This document shows, piece by piece, positions 15,160 to 23,830 of a stretch of DNA of 64,000 nucleotides. The number at the start of each line of letters is the position of its first letter. The first letter of the stretch is position 1. The notes under the pieces are model-generated. The model was not told the origin of the DNA and searched no databases. It worked only from the letters and a program-made list of their open reading frames with translations. The DNA comes from CAZAGD01 sp964484485 (lineage in GTDB: Bacteria > Desulfobacterota > SM23-61), in contig CAZAGD010000065.1 in NCBI GenBank assembly GCA_964484485.1, forward strand, positions 7,902 through 71,901. Direction: 5' to 3'. The position numbers were made by a program, and so were the translations under genes.

Positions 15160-16227
15160 ATGTGTCTAAATATTTCCCGAAGAAATTTTATTAAGGCGGC
15201 CATGGTCAGCAGTATGGCCTTGGGAATAGATGGGGGAATCTTTGAATTGGCTTTTAGTCAAAATACCCACATCCGCTTCAGCACCTGGCATACCCCTTTG
15301 AGTCGAGAGGTTAAGACTGTCTGGGAACCTATGCTCAAAGCCATAAAAGAAAAAAGTAAAGGACAAATTAGCTCTACTATATATGCCGGCGGAGCATTGG
15401 GAAAAGGGCCCGAACATTTCGATATCGTGGCTAAGGGCCTTTCTGATATGGGTTATTTTACGGCTACGTGGACTCCTGGCCGCTTTCCCCTTTCAGATGT
15501 CCTCTCTTTAGCTGTTTGGGTTGATGGAAAGGATATTGGCACGGATATCGGCAATGCCATGTTTGAGAGAATTTTGCATAGAGAATTCACCAATGTAAAG
15601 ATGATCGAATTGAACGGCTGCATCCAGTCCTTCCTTTGGACTAAGAGACCAGTCCGGTCTTTGGCAGATGTCAAAGGGCTGAAAATCAGGACACCCGGCG
15701 GTCATCAAACAAATTATATCAAATCTTTGGGAGCCGAACCTATTTTTATGCCTTTGGGCGATGTTTATTTGGCCATCGAGACCGGAACGATTGATGGCGT
15801 GGTAACCTGTCCTCCTTTGGTCATTGCTTTCAAATTATTCGAAGTGGTTAAATACGGGGTTATTGCTACCTTCGGTTGCGTCACCGAAGGAGTGGTGATG
15901 AACCTGCAAAGTTGGCAAAGAATTCCCAAAGATCATCAACAAATTATTGAATCAATAGCCCGTAATCCCTTTAGAACTACAGGGGGATTGACGCAAAAAG
16001 CATATCAGGAGATGATGAAGGAAATTAGCCAAAAAGGAGTATCCCTTTACCAACTTCCTCCAGAAGAGGCGGAACGCTGGTATGAAAGGTTTAGAGAAGA
16101 GACCAGGAAATGGGTAGCTGATTTAGAGAGAAAAGGACTCCCGGCTAAAGAAACAGTGCGGATGTTCAATCAAGAATGCGCTAAGCGCGGTATTAGTGTA
16201 GTTGCTTTCCCCAAAGAATGGGCCTGA
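15160..16227 (+). CDS. dctP: TRAP transporter solute receptor, DctP family, with Tat signal
   Basis: A 355-residue periplasmic substrate-binding protein. The N-terminus carries a twin-arginine motif, SRRNFIKAAM (about residues 6-15), followed by a short hydrophobic stretch, so export is probably Tat-dependent and folded. DctP features include IRFSTWHTPLSREV, the DVKGLKIRTPGGHQTNYIKSLGAEPIFMP stretch with its conserved Arg, and GDVYLAIETGTIDGVVTC. It feeds DctQ and DctM, encoded immediately downstream. The ribosome-binding site GGGGGAG is six bases before the ATG. The ligand is unknown; the family mostly binds C4-dicarboxylates, keto acids and aromatic or sugar acids. Confidence 0.92.
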   Translation: MCLNISRRNFIKAAMVSSMALGIDGGIFELAFSQNTHIRFSTWHTPLSREVKTVWEPMLKAIKEKSKGQISSTIYAGGALGKGPEHFDIVAKGLSDMGYFTATWTPGRFPLSDVLSLAVWVDGKDIGTDIGNAMFERILHREFTNVKMIELNGCIQSFLWTKRPVRSLADVKGLKIRTPGGHQTNYIKSLGAEPIFMPLGDVYLAIETGTIDGVVTCPPLVIAFKLFEVVKYGVIATFGCVTEGVVMNLQSWQRIPKDHQQIIESIARNPFRTTGGLTQKAYQEMMKEISQKGVSLYQLPPEEAERWYERFREETRKWVADLERKGLPAKETVRMFNQECAKRGISVVAFPKEWA

Positions 16228-16233
16228 TTACAA

Positions 16234-16719
16234 ATGACCTTCAGATCCTGGATCCAAAAATTTAATTATTGCACTTGTCTCGTGGGTATGTTCCTTCTTC
16301 TGCCTTTAATGTTTCTAACCACTGGGGATGTTTTAGGGAGGAAAATTTTAGCTAAGACGATCCCCGGCACTTTTGAGTTATCCGAATATATTCTGGTTGT
16401 GTTCGTTTTGTTGGCGGCCGCTTATACCCAACAGGTCAAAGGACATGTAGGAGTTGACTTTTTTATTTCGCGCCTATCGTGCCGCTCGCGCCTCATTTGT
16501 CGTCTTATCACTAATCTATTAAGTCTTTTCATCATAGCCATTTTAATTGGGTATGGTTGGTGGGAGGGCATCCACGAAAAGGCTGTTTCCGATATGTTAA
16601 GAATTCCCCAATATCCCTTTCGGTTATTAATCCCTGTGGCCGGACTCTTTCTTTGGTTAGAACTATTTTTTGACCTCCAAGATGCTTTCAAAAAATTATC
16701 CAAAGGGAAAAAGCTATGA
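16234..16719 (+). CDS. dctQ: TRAP transporter small permease, DctQ family
   Basis: A 161-residue membrane protein with four predicted helices (about residues 12-34, 50-70, 91-113 and 130-150). The conserved FELSEYILVVFVLLAAAYTQQVKGHVGVDFF stretch is typical of DctQ. It pairs with the large DctM permease. It starts six bases after dctP and overlaps dctM by four bases (ATGA), so the three genes are translationally linked. Confidence 0.93.
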   Translation: MTFRSWIQKFNYCTCLVGMFLLLPLMFLTTGDVLGRKILAKTIPGTFELSEYILVVFVLLAAAYTQQVKGHVGVDFFISRLSCRSRLICRLITNLLSLFIIAILIGYGWWEGIHEKAVSDMLRIPQYPFRLLIPVAGLFLWLELFFDLQDAFKKLSKGKKL

Positions 16720-18026
16720 ACCCCATTTCTGTTGGGCTTTTGGGAATTGTTCTTCTCCTCTTTCTCCTCATTTTGGGCATGCCCATCGCCTTGGTAATGA
16801 TGTTAGTGGGTGTCTTGGGCATTAGTTATCTGACTTCAATTCCCGCTGCCTTCCCGGTTGTAGCTAAAACTGTTTATGAAACGGCCGCACATTATCCTTA
16901 TACCATAATTCCGCTCTTTGTTTTAATGGGTGGTTTGGCCGCCATAGGTGGCTTAACTCAAAAACTTTTTATGGCCTTTGATAAATGGTTTAGGAATTGG
17001 CCGGGGGGGTTGGGGATAGCTACTATTGTCTCCTGTGCTTTTTTTGCTGCTCTTAGCGGCTCTTCCGTGGCGGCTGCTGCCGCTATGGGATCAATAGCCA
17101 TTCCCGAAATGAGACGATTCCATTACGCGCCTCAGTTGGCCGTAGGCGTGGTTGCGGCGGGCGGAACGCTGAGTTTTCTTATCCCCCCCTCATTAGGTTT
17201 CGTGGTTTATGGAGTACTTACGGAACAGTCCATTGGAAAACTTTTTATAGCTGGCCTGCTGCCGGGTTTTTTCCTTTCTTTGGCTTTTATCATCGTCATC
17301 ATCATCTTGGTGAAAAACAATCCTGCCTTAGCTCCCTTGATCTCTGGAGAAATAGGATGGAAAGAAAAAATTTCAGCCCTTTTCGACATTTGGGAAACTA
17401 TATTAGTTTTTGCCATCGTCATTGGAGGAATTTATCTGGGTATTATCAACCCTACTGAAGCCGGTGCTCTTGGCGCAACAATTCTTTTTTTGCTTACCTT
17501 GGGGAAAAGAAAATTGACCTGGCCGAATCTTTCATCTTCCCTCCGGGAAGCAGCCAGGATTTCGGTTCTGGTCCTTTTTCTAGTCGCCGGGGCAAATGTG
17601 TTCAGTTATTTTTTGGCGCTCACGACTATCCCCATGACTATTTCCAGTTGGCTAGCCGATCTCCCCTTATCCCGCTATTTTATTCTAACTATTATCGTCC
17701 TAATTTATTTGTTATTAGGATGTTTTCTTGATGCCATCTCCATGATGGTCCTGACCATGCCGGTAATTTTTCCGGTCATTAGCAACTTAGGCTTTGATCC
17801 TATTTGGTTTGGAGTAATCTGCGTAATTATGATGGAAGCTGGACTTATTACTCCTCCGGTCGGTCTGAATATTTACACTTTAGCCGGCGTGGTCAAGGAT
17901 ATTCCCAGTGAAACAATCTTTAAGGGCGCCCTGCCCTTTCTTGGGGCCATGCTCGGCGTGGTTATCCTTATTACCATCTTTCCTCAAATAGCTTTATTTC
18001 TGCCCAGGATGATGATAGGTAAGTAA
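16716..18026 (+). CDS. dctM: TRAP transporter large permease, DctM family
   Basis: A 436-residue, roughly 12-helix Na+-coupled permease that carries out transport. DctM signatures present are AALSGSSVAAAAAMGSIAIPEM, LSFLIPPSLGFVVYGVLTEQSIGKLFIAG, NPTEAGALGA and the C-terminal GLITPPVGLNIYTLAG. The start overlaps the dctQ stop. No terminator is obvious between it and mtnA, 105 bases downstream. Confidence 0.95.
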   Translation: MNPISVGLLGIVLLLFLLILGMPIALVMMLVGVLGISYLTSIPAAFPVVAKTVYETAAHYPYTIIPLFVLMGGLAAIGGLTQKLFMAFDKWFRNWPGGLGIATIVSCAFFAALSGSSVAAAAAMGSIAIPEMRRFHYAPQLAVGVVAAGGTLSFLIPPSLGFVVYGVLTEQSIGKLFIAGLLPGFFLSLAFIIVIIILVKNNPALAPLISGEIGWKEKISALFDIWETILVFAIVIGGIYLGIINPTEAGALGATILFLLTLGKRKLTWPNLSSSLREAARISVLVLFLVAGANVFSYFLALTTIPMTISSWLADLPLSRYFILTIIVLIYLLLGCFLDAISMMVLTMPVIFPVISNLGFDPIWFGVICVIMMEAGLITPPVGLNIYTLAGVVKDIPSETIFKGALPFLGAMLGVVILITIFPQIALFLPRMMIGK

Positions 18027-18131
18027 AAATTATAATTGTAGCTAAATGGGGCATGATTATACAAAAAGACTTTAAGCATATTAAACCTTTTCTGTTGCCG
18101 GAACGTATTAAAATATGGTAATTTTCTGGCT

Positions 18132-19172
18132 ATGGGTTTTAAGACTTTAGATTGGAAAAATGGGAAACTTCTTCTCCTCGATCAGACTAAACTTCCGCGA
18201 GTCAAAATTTATGTCTCCTGCACTACGGCTCAGGATGTGGCCCAGGCCATTAAAAAAATGATCGTGCGGGGAGCTCCGGCCATCGGCGTGGCTGCTGCCT
18301 TTGGGTTTGCCTTAGGGGCCAAACAGGTTAAGAGTTCCCAACCCTCCATTTTCCAACGGGAAATGAAGAAACTGACCCAAGAATTGCTGCAGGCTCGGCC
18401 GACAGCCGTAAATCTACGTTGGGCTATAGATCGCCAGCAAAAAGTATTAGCCCAAAATATTAGCCAAGGAATAGAAGCTGTCCAAATTGCTTTGGTAAAA
18501 GAAGCTCAAAAAATTCTCCAAGAAGATGTCGCCACTAATAGGGAAATTGGCCGGCAAGGACAAATACTCATTCCCGATAACAGCAATATTCTTACCCACT
18601 GTAATGCGGGGGCTTTGGCCACGGCTGGGTACGGAACAGCTCTGGGAGTAATTCGCGCCGCCCATGCGGCCGGCAAAAAAATTCATGTCTTTATTGACGA
18701 AACCCGTCCTTTTCTTCAAGGAGCACGCTTAACGGCCTGGGAGCTAAAACAAGACGGCATTCCTTGCACACTTATTGCTGATAATATGGCGGGAGATCTG
18801 ATGCAGAGAGGGAAAATACAATTGACCATTGTCGGTGCCGACCGGATAGCGGCTAATGGGGACGTGGCCAACAAGATTGGTACTTACTCTTTGGCCTGCC
18901 TTTGCCATCTCCATGGTCTACCTTTTTACGTGGCGGCCCCGCTCTCTTCAATAGACCTTTCTACCCCCACGGGAAATCAAATTCCTATTGAACAGCGGCC
19001 GGCAGAAGAGCTAATTTATCTGTATGGCCAGCCCCTGGCCCCCCGCAGCATAAATGTATATAACCCGGCATTTGATATTACGCCGCAAAAATTCGTTCAA
19101 GCCTTAATTACTGAAAAAGGAATTATCCGCAGACCATTAGGAAAAAATTTACACAAAATTTTCCGTGGCTAG
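18132..19172 (+). CDS. mtnA: S-methyl-5-thioribose-1-phosphate isomerase (MtnA / eIF2B-like)
   Basis: Converts 5-methylthioribose-1-phosphate to methylthioribulose-1-phosphate in methionine salvage. Residues forming the active site are visible: Cys157 in LTHCNAGALATAGYGTA and Asp237 in VGADRIAANGDVANKIGTY. The RGAPAIGVAAAFG and DETRPFLQGARLTAWEL stretches are also family hallmarks. Length is 346 residues, normal. No strong ribosome-binding site precedes the ATG. No other salvage gene is next to it. In anaerobes without oxygen-dependent salvage, MtnA can act in alternative shunts; nothing here decides which. Confidence 0.93.
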   Translation: MGFKTLDWKNGKLLLLDQTKLPRVKIYVSCTTAQDVAQAIKKMIVRGAPAIGVAAAFGFALGAKQVKSSQPSIFQREMKKLTQELLQARPTAVNLRWAIDRQQKVLAQNISQGIEAVQIALVKEAQKILQEDVATNREIGRQGQILIPDNSNILTHCNAGALATAGYGTALGVIRAAHAAGKKIHVFIDETRPFLQGARLTAWELKQDGIPCTLIADNMAGDLMQRGKIQLTIVGADRIAANGDVANKIGTYSLACLCHLHGLPFYVAAPLSSIDLSTPTGNQIPIEQRPAEELIYLYGQPLAPRSINVYNPAFDITPQKFVQALITEKGIIRRPLGKNLHKIFRG

Positions 19173-19211
19173 TCACGATATTTTTTAGGATGTTTCTGGA
19201 AAGGAGAAAAA

Positions 19212-19658
19212 ATGATATCCCAAATTTTAGTTAATTTGATTGCCAAAAATGCCGATCCTTTAGCCCAAGCTTGGCTTAAAGATGTCCGCCAAAATCCCCA
19301 GACCCCATTTTTCCATACTTTTCGTGAAGATTTGCTCTTAGAAAGGGCGCGCAGTATCTACCAAAACTTAAGCCACTGGCTAAGCATCCCTACCCCCAAA
19401 GAAGAGACTGTTAAATATTACAAAAATTATGGCCGGGAACGTTGCCAAGAAGGATTCCCTTTGGCCGAATTAATATATTCATTTATTCTCTTCCGCCGCC
19501 ACCTTTGGCTTTTTGTATTGCATTCAGGTTTTTACGATAGTGCTTATGAATTGTTGCGCGTATTGGAACTAAATAACCGGGTTATTCTTTTCTTTGACCG
19601 CGCCCTCCATAGCGTGGCCTTAGGTTATGAAGAGTGTGTGCGGCAAAAATCTCAGTAA
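19212..19658 (+). CDS. RsbRD N-terminal-domain-like sensor protein (solo domain)
   Basis: A 148-residue all-helical protein with a good ribosome-binding site (AAAGGAGAAAAA) before the ATG. The arrangement (AWLKDVRQNP... near residue 20, then FPLAELIYSFILFRRHLWLF at about 80-100, and a long C-terminal helix) resembles the N-terminal domain of RsbR/RsbRD co-antagonists and of some histidine kinases. The STAS or kinase output domain that usually follows is absent. It ends seven bases into the convergent gene at 19652-19975. Function is inferred only from resemblance; it may act as a separate sensor or ligand-binding module. Confidence 0.6.
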   Translation: MISQILVNLIAKNADPLAQAWLKDVRQNPQTPFFHTFREDLLLERARSIYQNLSHWLSIPTPKEETVKYYKNYGRERCQEGFPLAELIYSFILFRRHLWLFVLHSGFYDSAYELLRVLELNNRVILFFDRALHSVALGYEECVRQKSQ

Positions 19659-19975
19659 TCAAAATTAACTACCCCATCCGGAGTTATAACTAAAATAGTC
19701 TTTTTCTCATCGCGGATAATGATCGTAAAGTCGTGGTAAGTGCGCCCATTGATGATTAAACCAGTAAGCTCATTATCTTGAGCGATTACGTGGCAACCCG
19801 CATAACTTTCCAGAACGCGGCGTACTAATTCCAAGCGTTGGCCGCGCACCTTTTCTCCTCTCTCAAAGAGAATCCGCTTCTGGGCGGCGCTCTTCTCTTC
19901 GGCGTGGAGGTCAATTACCTGTCCTAAATTGCTGAGCCCTAATACCCCAAAAAATATCCAAATTTTTTTACCCAT
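19652..19975 (-). CDS. Small exported protein of unknown function
   Basis: A 107-residue protein with a probable signal peptide (MGKKIWIFFGVLGLSNLGQVIDLHAEEK). The mature part begins with a charged helix and ends in a beta-rich stretch (RTYHDFTIIIRDEKKTILVITPDGVVNFDY). I do not recognise a family. The ATG at 19975 is chosen over a TTG four codons upstream because the TTGAGG sequence there serves as its ribosome-binding site. It follows phoU on the same strand with a 29-base gap and overlaps the converging gene's 3' end by seven bases. Confidence 0.55.
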   Translation of the reverse strand: MGKKIWIFFGVLGLSNLGQVIDLHAEEKSAAQKRILFERGEKVRGQRLELVRRVLESYAGCHVIAQDNELTGLIINGRTYHDFTIIIRDEKKTILVITPDGVVNFDY

Positions 19976-20004
19976 CGCAAACCTCAATGCTCAACGGAAT
20001 TTCC

Positions 20005-20691
20005 TTAACTGCTCATTTCCTTTTCCCCATGCTTCGTATCTGCATAATGTTTAATTACCAATCCTTTGACCATAAAAATAACGCCTTCAGCTATATTAGT
20101 AGCATGATCGGCAATCCGCTCCAAGCAGCGGCTGACGATGATTAAATGGGCCGCCCGGGTAATAGTTTTCGGGTCAGCCATCATATAGGTAAGCAATTCT
20201 CTAAAAACTTGGTCATTCAAACCATCTACCTCATCGTCCCTTTCACAAACTCGCCGGGCCAGATCAGCGTCACCCTTAACAAAGGCATCTAAGACATCTT
20301 TGACCATAGATTGGGAAATTTGGGCCATGCGGGGAATATCAATATAGGGTTTTAACTGCGGTTCTTGATTTAAGAGAATCGCCCGCTGGGCAATGTTAGC
20401 TGCCTGATCGCCAATTCTTTCTAACTCAGTATTGATGCGCATGGCAGAAGTGATAAAACGTAAATCAGCAGCCATGGGCTGGTGTAGAGCCAGAAGTTTT
20501 AGACACTGATCGTCGATCAAAAGTTCCAGCTCATTAATCTTTTCATCTTCCTTGATAGTTTTTTCTGCTAAAGCAGAATCCCTCTGCACCAAAGCAGCTA
20601 TAGCATTGCTTATGGCCTGTTCCGCCAGCCCAGCCATCTTCAAGAGGTTTTCTTTCAGCTTTTTTAATTCTTGATGAAAATGCGTTTCCAT
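20005..20691 (-). CDS. phoU: Phosphate signalling / transport accessory protein PhoU
   Basis: A 228-residue two-repeat helical-bundle protein. Each half carries the metal-binding ExxxD-type motif: ERIGDQAANIAQRA in the first half and ERIADHATNIAEGVIF in the second. PhoU restrains Pst phosphate uptake and PhoR signalling. The ATG at 20691 has a perfect AAGGAGGAG site, whereas an ATG 21 bases upstream overlaps the pstB end and has none. It follows pstB directly. Confidence 0.93.
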   Translation of the reverse strand: METHFHQELKKLKENLLKMAGLAEQAISNAIAALVQRDSALAEKTIKEDEKINELELLIDDQCLKLLALHQPMAADLRFITSAMRINTELERIGDQAANIAQRAILLNQEPQLKPYIDIPRMAQISQSMVKDVLDAFVKGDADLARRVCERDDEVDGLNDQVFRELLTYMMADPKTITRAAHLIIVSRCLERIADHATNIAEGVIFMVKGLVIKHYADTKHGEKEMSS

Positions 20692-20704
20692 CTCTCCTCC
20701 TTTT

Positions 20705-21460
20705 TTAGCCATATTTCCCGCTTAAATAATCTTCGGTTATCTTTTTTTGAGGTTTAGTGAAGATTTGCGCAACCGGTCCTTCTTCGATAAGTTCCCCTCC
20801 TAATAAAAAAGCTACGCGGTCCGCAATGCGGGAAGCTTGCTGGATATTATGGGGCACAATTACTATAGTGTATTTCTTTTTTAATTCATAGAGGGTTTCT
20901 TCAATGGCCCGAGTGGAGATAGGATCAAGACCAGAGCATGGTTCATCAAGCATGATTACTTCTGGGTCAAGAGCCAATACTCGGGCAATGCACAATCTTT
21001 GTTGCTGTCCGCCGGATAGGCGAAAAGCAGAATTAGTAAGCCTATCCTTGACTTCATCCCATAAGGCGGCCGCTTTTAAAGCAGCCTCGACAATTTCCTG
21101 GAGGTTATTCTTTTGGCCAATACCTTTAAGGCGGGGACCGTAAGCCACATTCTCAAATATAGAAAGGGGAAGAGGTGTAGGCAAGTCAAAAACCATACCC
21201 ACGCGCCTACGTAATTCCGGAAGAGAGATGGAGGAGTCGTATATATCTTGGCCATCAAGAAAAATATTTCCGGTATGTCTCGTTCCATGGATTAAATCAG
21301 TTAAACGATTTAGACTTTTTAAAAGGGTAGTCTTGCCGCTGCGCGCCGGGCCCAAAATGGCAAAAATCTGTTTTTCATCAATGCGGAGATTAATATTCTT
21401 CAGAGCGAGGTAATTTTTCGTAAAAAAAATTTGAATCTTTATTTTTCCTTCAGAGTCCAT
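20705..21460 (-). CDS. pstB: PstB-like phosphate ABC transporter ATPase with altered Q-loop
   Basis: A 251-residue ABC ATPase resembling PstB throughout: Walker A GPARSGKTT, signature RLSGGQQQR, Walker B VIMLDEPCSGLD, and switch His in IVPHNIQQASRIAD. The usual PstB Q-loop GMVFQ(K)PNPFP reads GMVFDLPTPLP here, so the near-invariant Gln is Asp. Genes for the membrane subunits (PstC, PstA) and receptor (PstS) are not adjacent. The ATG lacks a good ribosome-binding site. It sits between gspD and phoU on the same strand and may partly be read from the secretion operon. It could couple to PstCA encoded elsewhere, or be a regulatory partner of PhoU. Confidence 0.85.
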   Translation of the reverse strand: MDSEGKIKIQIFFTKNYLALKNINLRIDEKQIFAILGPARSGKTTLLKSLNRLTDLIHGTRHTGNIFLDGQDIYDSSISLPELRRRVGMVFDLPTPLPLSIFENVAYGPRLKGIGQKNNLQEIVEAALKAAALWDEVKDRLTNSAFRLSGGQQQRLCIARVLALDPEVIMLDEPCSGLDPISTRAIEETLYELKKKYTIVIVPHNIQQASRIADRVAFLLGGELIEEGPVAQIFTKPQKKITEDYLSGKYG

Positions 21461-21589
21461 TAATTAATAATATCATTATTAGCAAGGCCGTGCCAGTGGC
21501 CTACCGCAAAATTTTAAAAAACGGGTAATAGTTTTGAGAAAAGGGTTATTAAATTTTCCATTAAAGCTTTTAAAAGAGGAAGTTATTTT

Positions 21590-23803
21590 TCACTTCTTCT
21601 CTTTTGTTTTTTCCAACTCTTTCTTGAGTCCCTGGACCTTCTCGCGAAATTCCCGGGTGACTTGATTCGACTCTTCCAAATCAGTAATCACGTGCGGCGT
21701 GAGCAGTAAGACGGTCTCTGTTTTGTTAATATCGCGCGTTTGATATCCGAATAAAGCTCCTATGATCGGAAGGCGGCTTAGGAAGGGAACCCCGGAAGCG
21801 CCAGCTTCTTTTTTATCTTCTATAAGGCCGCCGATGACGATAGTCTGCCCTTCCATAATAGAAAGGGTAGTTTTGGCTGTCTTTTTCTTAAATACGGGAA
21901 TGTTATCGAGGCTGCCTAATTTGGTGCTCGCCACATCACTCTGCTCCAAGTTAATCTCCATAGTCACCAGCTTAGCATCACTAATGCGCGGGGTGACGGT
22001 TAGAATAATACCAATATCTTTATATTCAATTGTCCCTTCCACCACTGAAGGCGAAGTGGTAGCTGTGGTGGTATAAGTCGTAGTCAAGATAGGTTGCGCT
22101 TTACCAATTTGAATCTTTGCTTCTTTATTGTTAGAGGCTAAGATATGGGGCGAGGAGATCATCTTAAGCCGATTTTCAATAGCCGAAGCATGAATGGCAG
22201 CAAAGAGGCGATCTGTAGAGGCAATGGAATAGCGTAAGCCGGAGGAAAAAGTTTCTGGAGTAGCTACCCCTCCCATACCTACAGTATAAGTGTAAGGTCT
22301 TACTCCCTGGACGAAGGTATCAGTGAAAGTGGAAAACTCCAGACCATATTTAGTTAAGTCAGTTAAAGTAACCTCTGCTAAAAAGACTTCAATAAACACT
22401 TGTTTGGGATAGAGATCAAGTTTCTTGATGGTTTCCAGAATAGCTTTATAATCACGAGGATAAGCGCGGATGATTAGGGCATTAGTAGTCTCGTCCACCA
22501 CAATATTAATTTCTCCCTCGGGCACGCTCCCTTCTGGTAAAGGAGCTTTTTCTTCTTTAGGTGGAGTAGCTGGTGCAGGAGATGGTGTAGTAGTGGGGGT
22601 TGGGGGTTTGACGGTTCGCGCTGGGGTAGGAGGGGTAGGAGTTACGATCTTCTCTTTAAAGTCTTTTTTATCCTTGGTCGGGACATATACTTGTTTAAGA
22701 ACCTCCGCTAAATCTTTGGCCTTCCCATTTTGGACATAATAAACAAAAACCCCCAATTTTGTCCCTTCCGGTGGTGTCTTATCCAATTCCTGCAGCCATT
22801 TTTCAACTTTTTCAAAAATTTGCGGTATGGAGCTGACTACTAAAAGGGAATTAATGCGCTGAATAGGGGTAAAGGTAATACCCACTCCCCTTCCACTCTT
22901 CACATTTATTTCTAAGGAGGAAAATATTCTTTCCATTTCTTTAGCTATTTCATTGACGTCGGCATTCATAATCGGGTAAATCCTGATGCGCATATCCGCA
23001 AAAATGTCCACATCGAAGATTTCAATTATGGCAGCGGATTTTTTTATATTGCCGGCTAAGTCTCCGATGATCAAGATGTTATGAGCAGGATGCTCTACAA
23101 TATCTGCCCCTTCAGAAAGAAATGGTTTGATCATTTTGGCCACTTCGGCCACGGGTATAAATTTTAAAGGAATGATCTGAATGCTGTATTTATCTTCTGG
23201 ACTAAGATGATCGGGAAGTTTTAGGGTTGGTTGAGTATAAGCCCTTTTCGCTTCGGTCAAGGGCACAATCTCGTATATACCCTCTTTTTGGATAGCCGCC
23301 GCCCCGTTCAGGCGCAGTATCGATTGGAATATGGCTAAAAGTCCTTCGGTTGTTATTTGTCCGGAAGTATGAATATTCACTGTTCCTTTAACCCGGGGAT
23401 CAACGAGATAATTTATCTTCAGCATATCGGCAATGACGCGAATGACTTCGTGCAGATCAGCATTATCAAAATTGAGGACTATCTTTGCTCCTTTAGCTAC
23501 CTCGTTAGGTTTTTTTATCGGCAAGGGAGGCGGAAGCGTCACCGGTGAACTGGGCCTTCTTTTCTCTTCTATTTGGGCAGGAACTTTTGTTTCGGCTAAT
23601 TTCTCTTTTTCGGACATACCTGCTGGAGGAATTTTTTCTGCCATATATCCGCTACTTTCTTTTTTAGGCATCTCCATGCTTGTTGGCGGCCTCATCCCCT
23701 CTTCCTTTTCTTTGCTTTTTTGCCCCGCCGTGGTCGCACAGCCAAAGCTTATAAAAAGAATTAATAAAATCAATAATCGGCAGTGAATAATTCTCAGGGT
23801 CAT
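21590..23803 (-). CDS. gspD: Type II secretion system outer-membrane secretin GspD
   Basis: A 737-residue secretin that forms the outer-membrane channel. The signal peptide ends in FISFGC22, a plausible lipoprotein site. A Pro/Lys-rich linker (about 23-105) precedes the N0 domain (about 107-185). N1-N2 domains follow (about 205-375), then a Pro/Thr-rich stretch (386-428), N3 and the secretin beta-domain (about 470-725; LGSLDNIPVFKKKTAK, VIGGLIEDKKE, VPFLSRLPIIGALFG). The Pro/Thr insertion is unusually long. It is the last gene of the gsp operon, transcribed after gspC. The ribosome-binding site AAAGGAG lies upstream of the ATG. Confidence 0.95.
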   Translation of the reverse strand: MTLRIIHCRLLILLILFISFGCATTAGQKSKEKEEGMRPPTSMEMPKKESSGYMAEKIPPAGMSEKEKLAETKVPAQIEEKRRPSSPVTLPPPLPIKKPNEVAKGAKIVLNFDNADLHEVIRVIADMLKINYLVDPRVKGTVNIHTSGQITTEGLLAIFQSILRLNGAAAIQKEGIYEIVPLTEAKRAYTQPTLKLPDHLSPEDKYSIQIIPLKFIPVAEVAKMIKPFLSEGADIVEHPAHNILIIGDLAGNIKKSAAIIEIFDVDIFADMRIRIYPIMNADVNEIAKEMERIFSSLEINVKSGRGVGITFTPIQRINSLLVVSSIPQIFEKVEKWLQELDKTPPEGTKLGVFVYYVQNGKAKDLAEVLKQVYVPTKDKKDFKEKIVTPTPPTPARTVKPPTPTTTPSPAPATPPKEEKAPLPEGSVPEGEINIVVDETTNALIIRAYPRDYKAILETIKKLDLYPKQVFIEVFLAEVTLTDLTKYGLEFSTFTDTFVQGVRPYTYTVGMGGVATPETFSSGLRYSIASTDRLFAAIHASAIENRLKMISSPHILASNNKEAKIQIGKAQPILTTTYTTTATTSPSVVEGTIEYKDIGIILTVTPRISDAKLVTMEINLEQSDVASTKLGSLDNIPVFKKKTAKTTLSIMEGQTIVIGGLIEDKKEAGASGVPFLSRLPIIGALFGYQTRDINKTETVLLLTPHVITDLEESNQVTREFREKVQGLKKELEKTKEKK

Positions 23804-23830
23804 GCTTACGACACTCCTTTCTTAATCATT

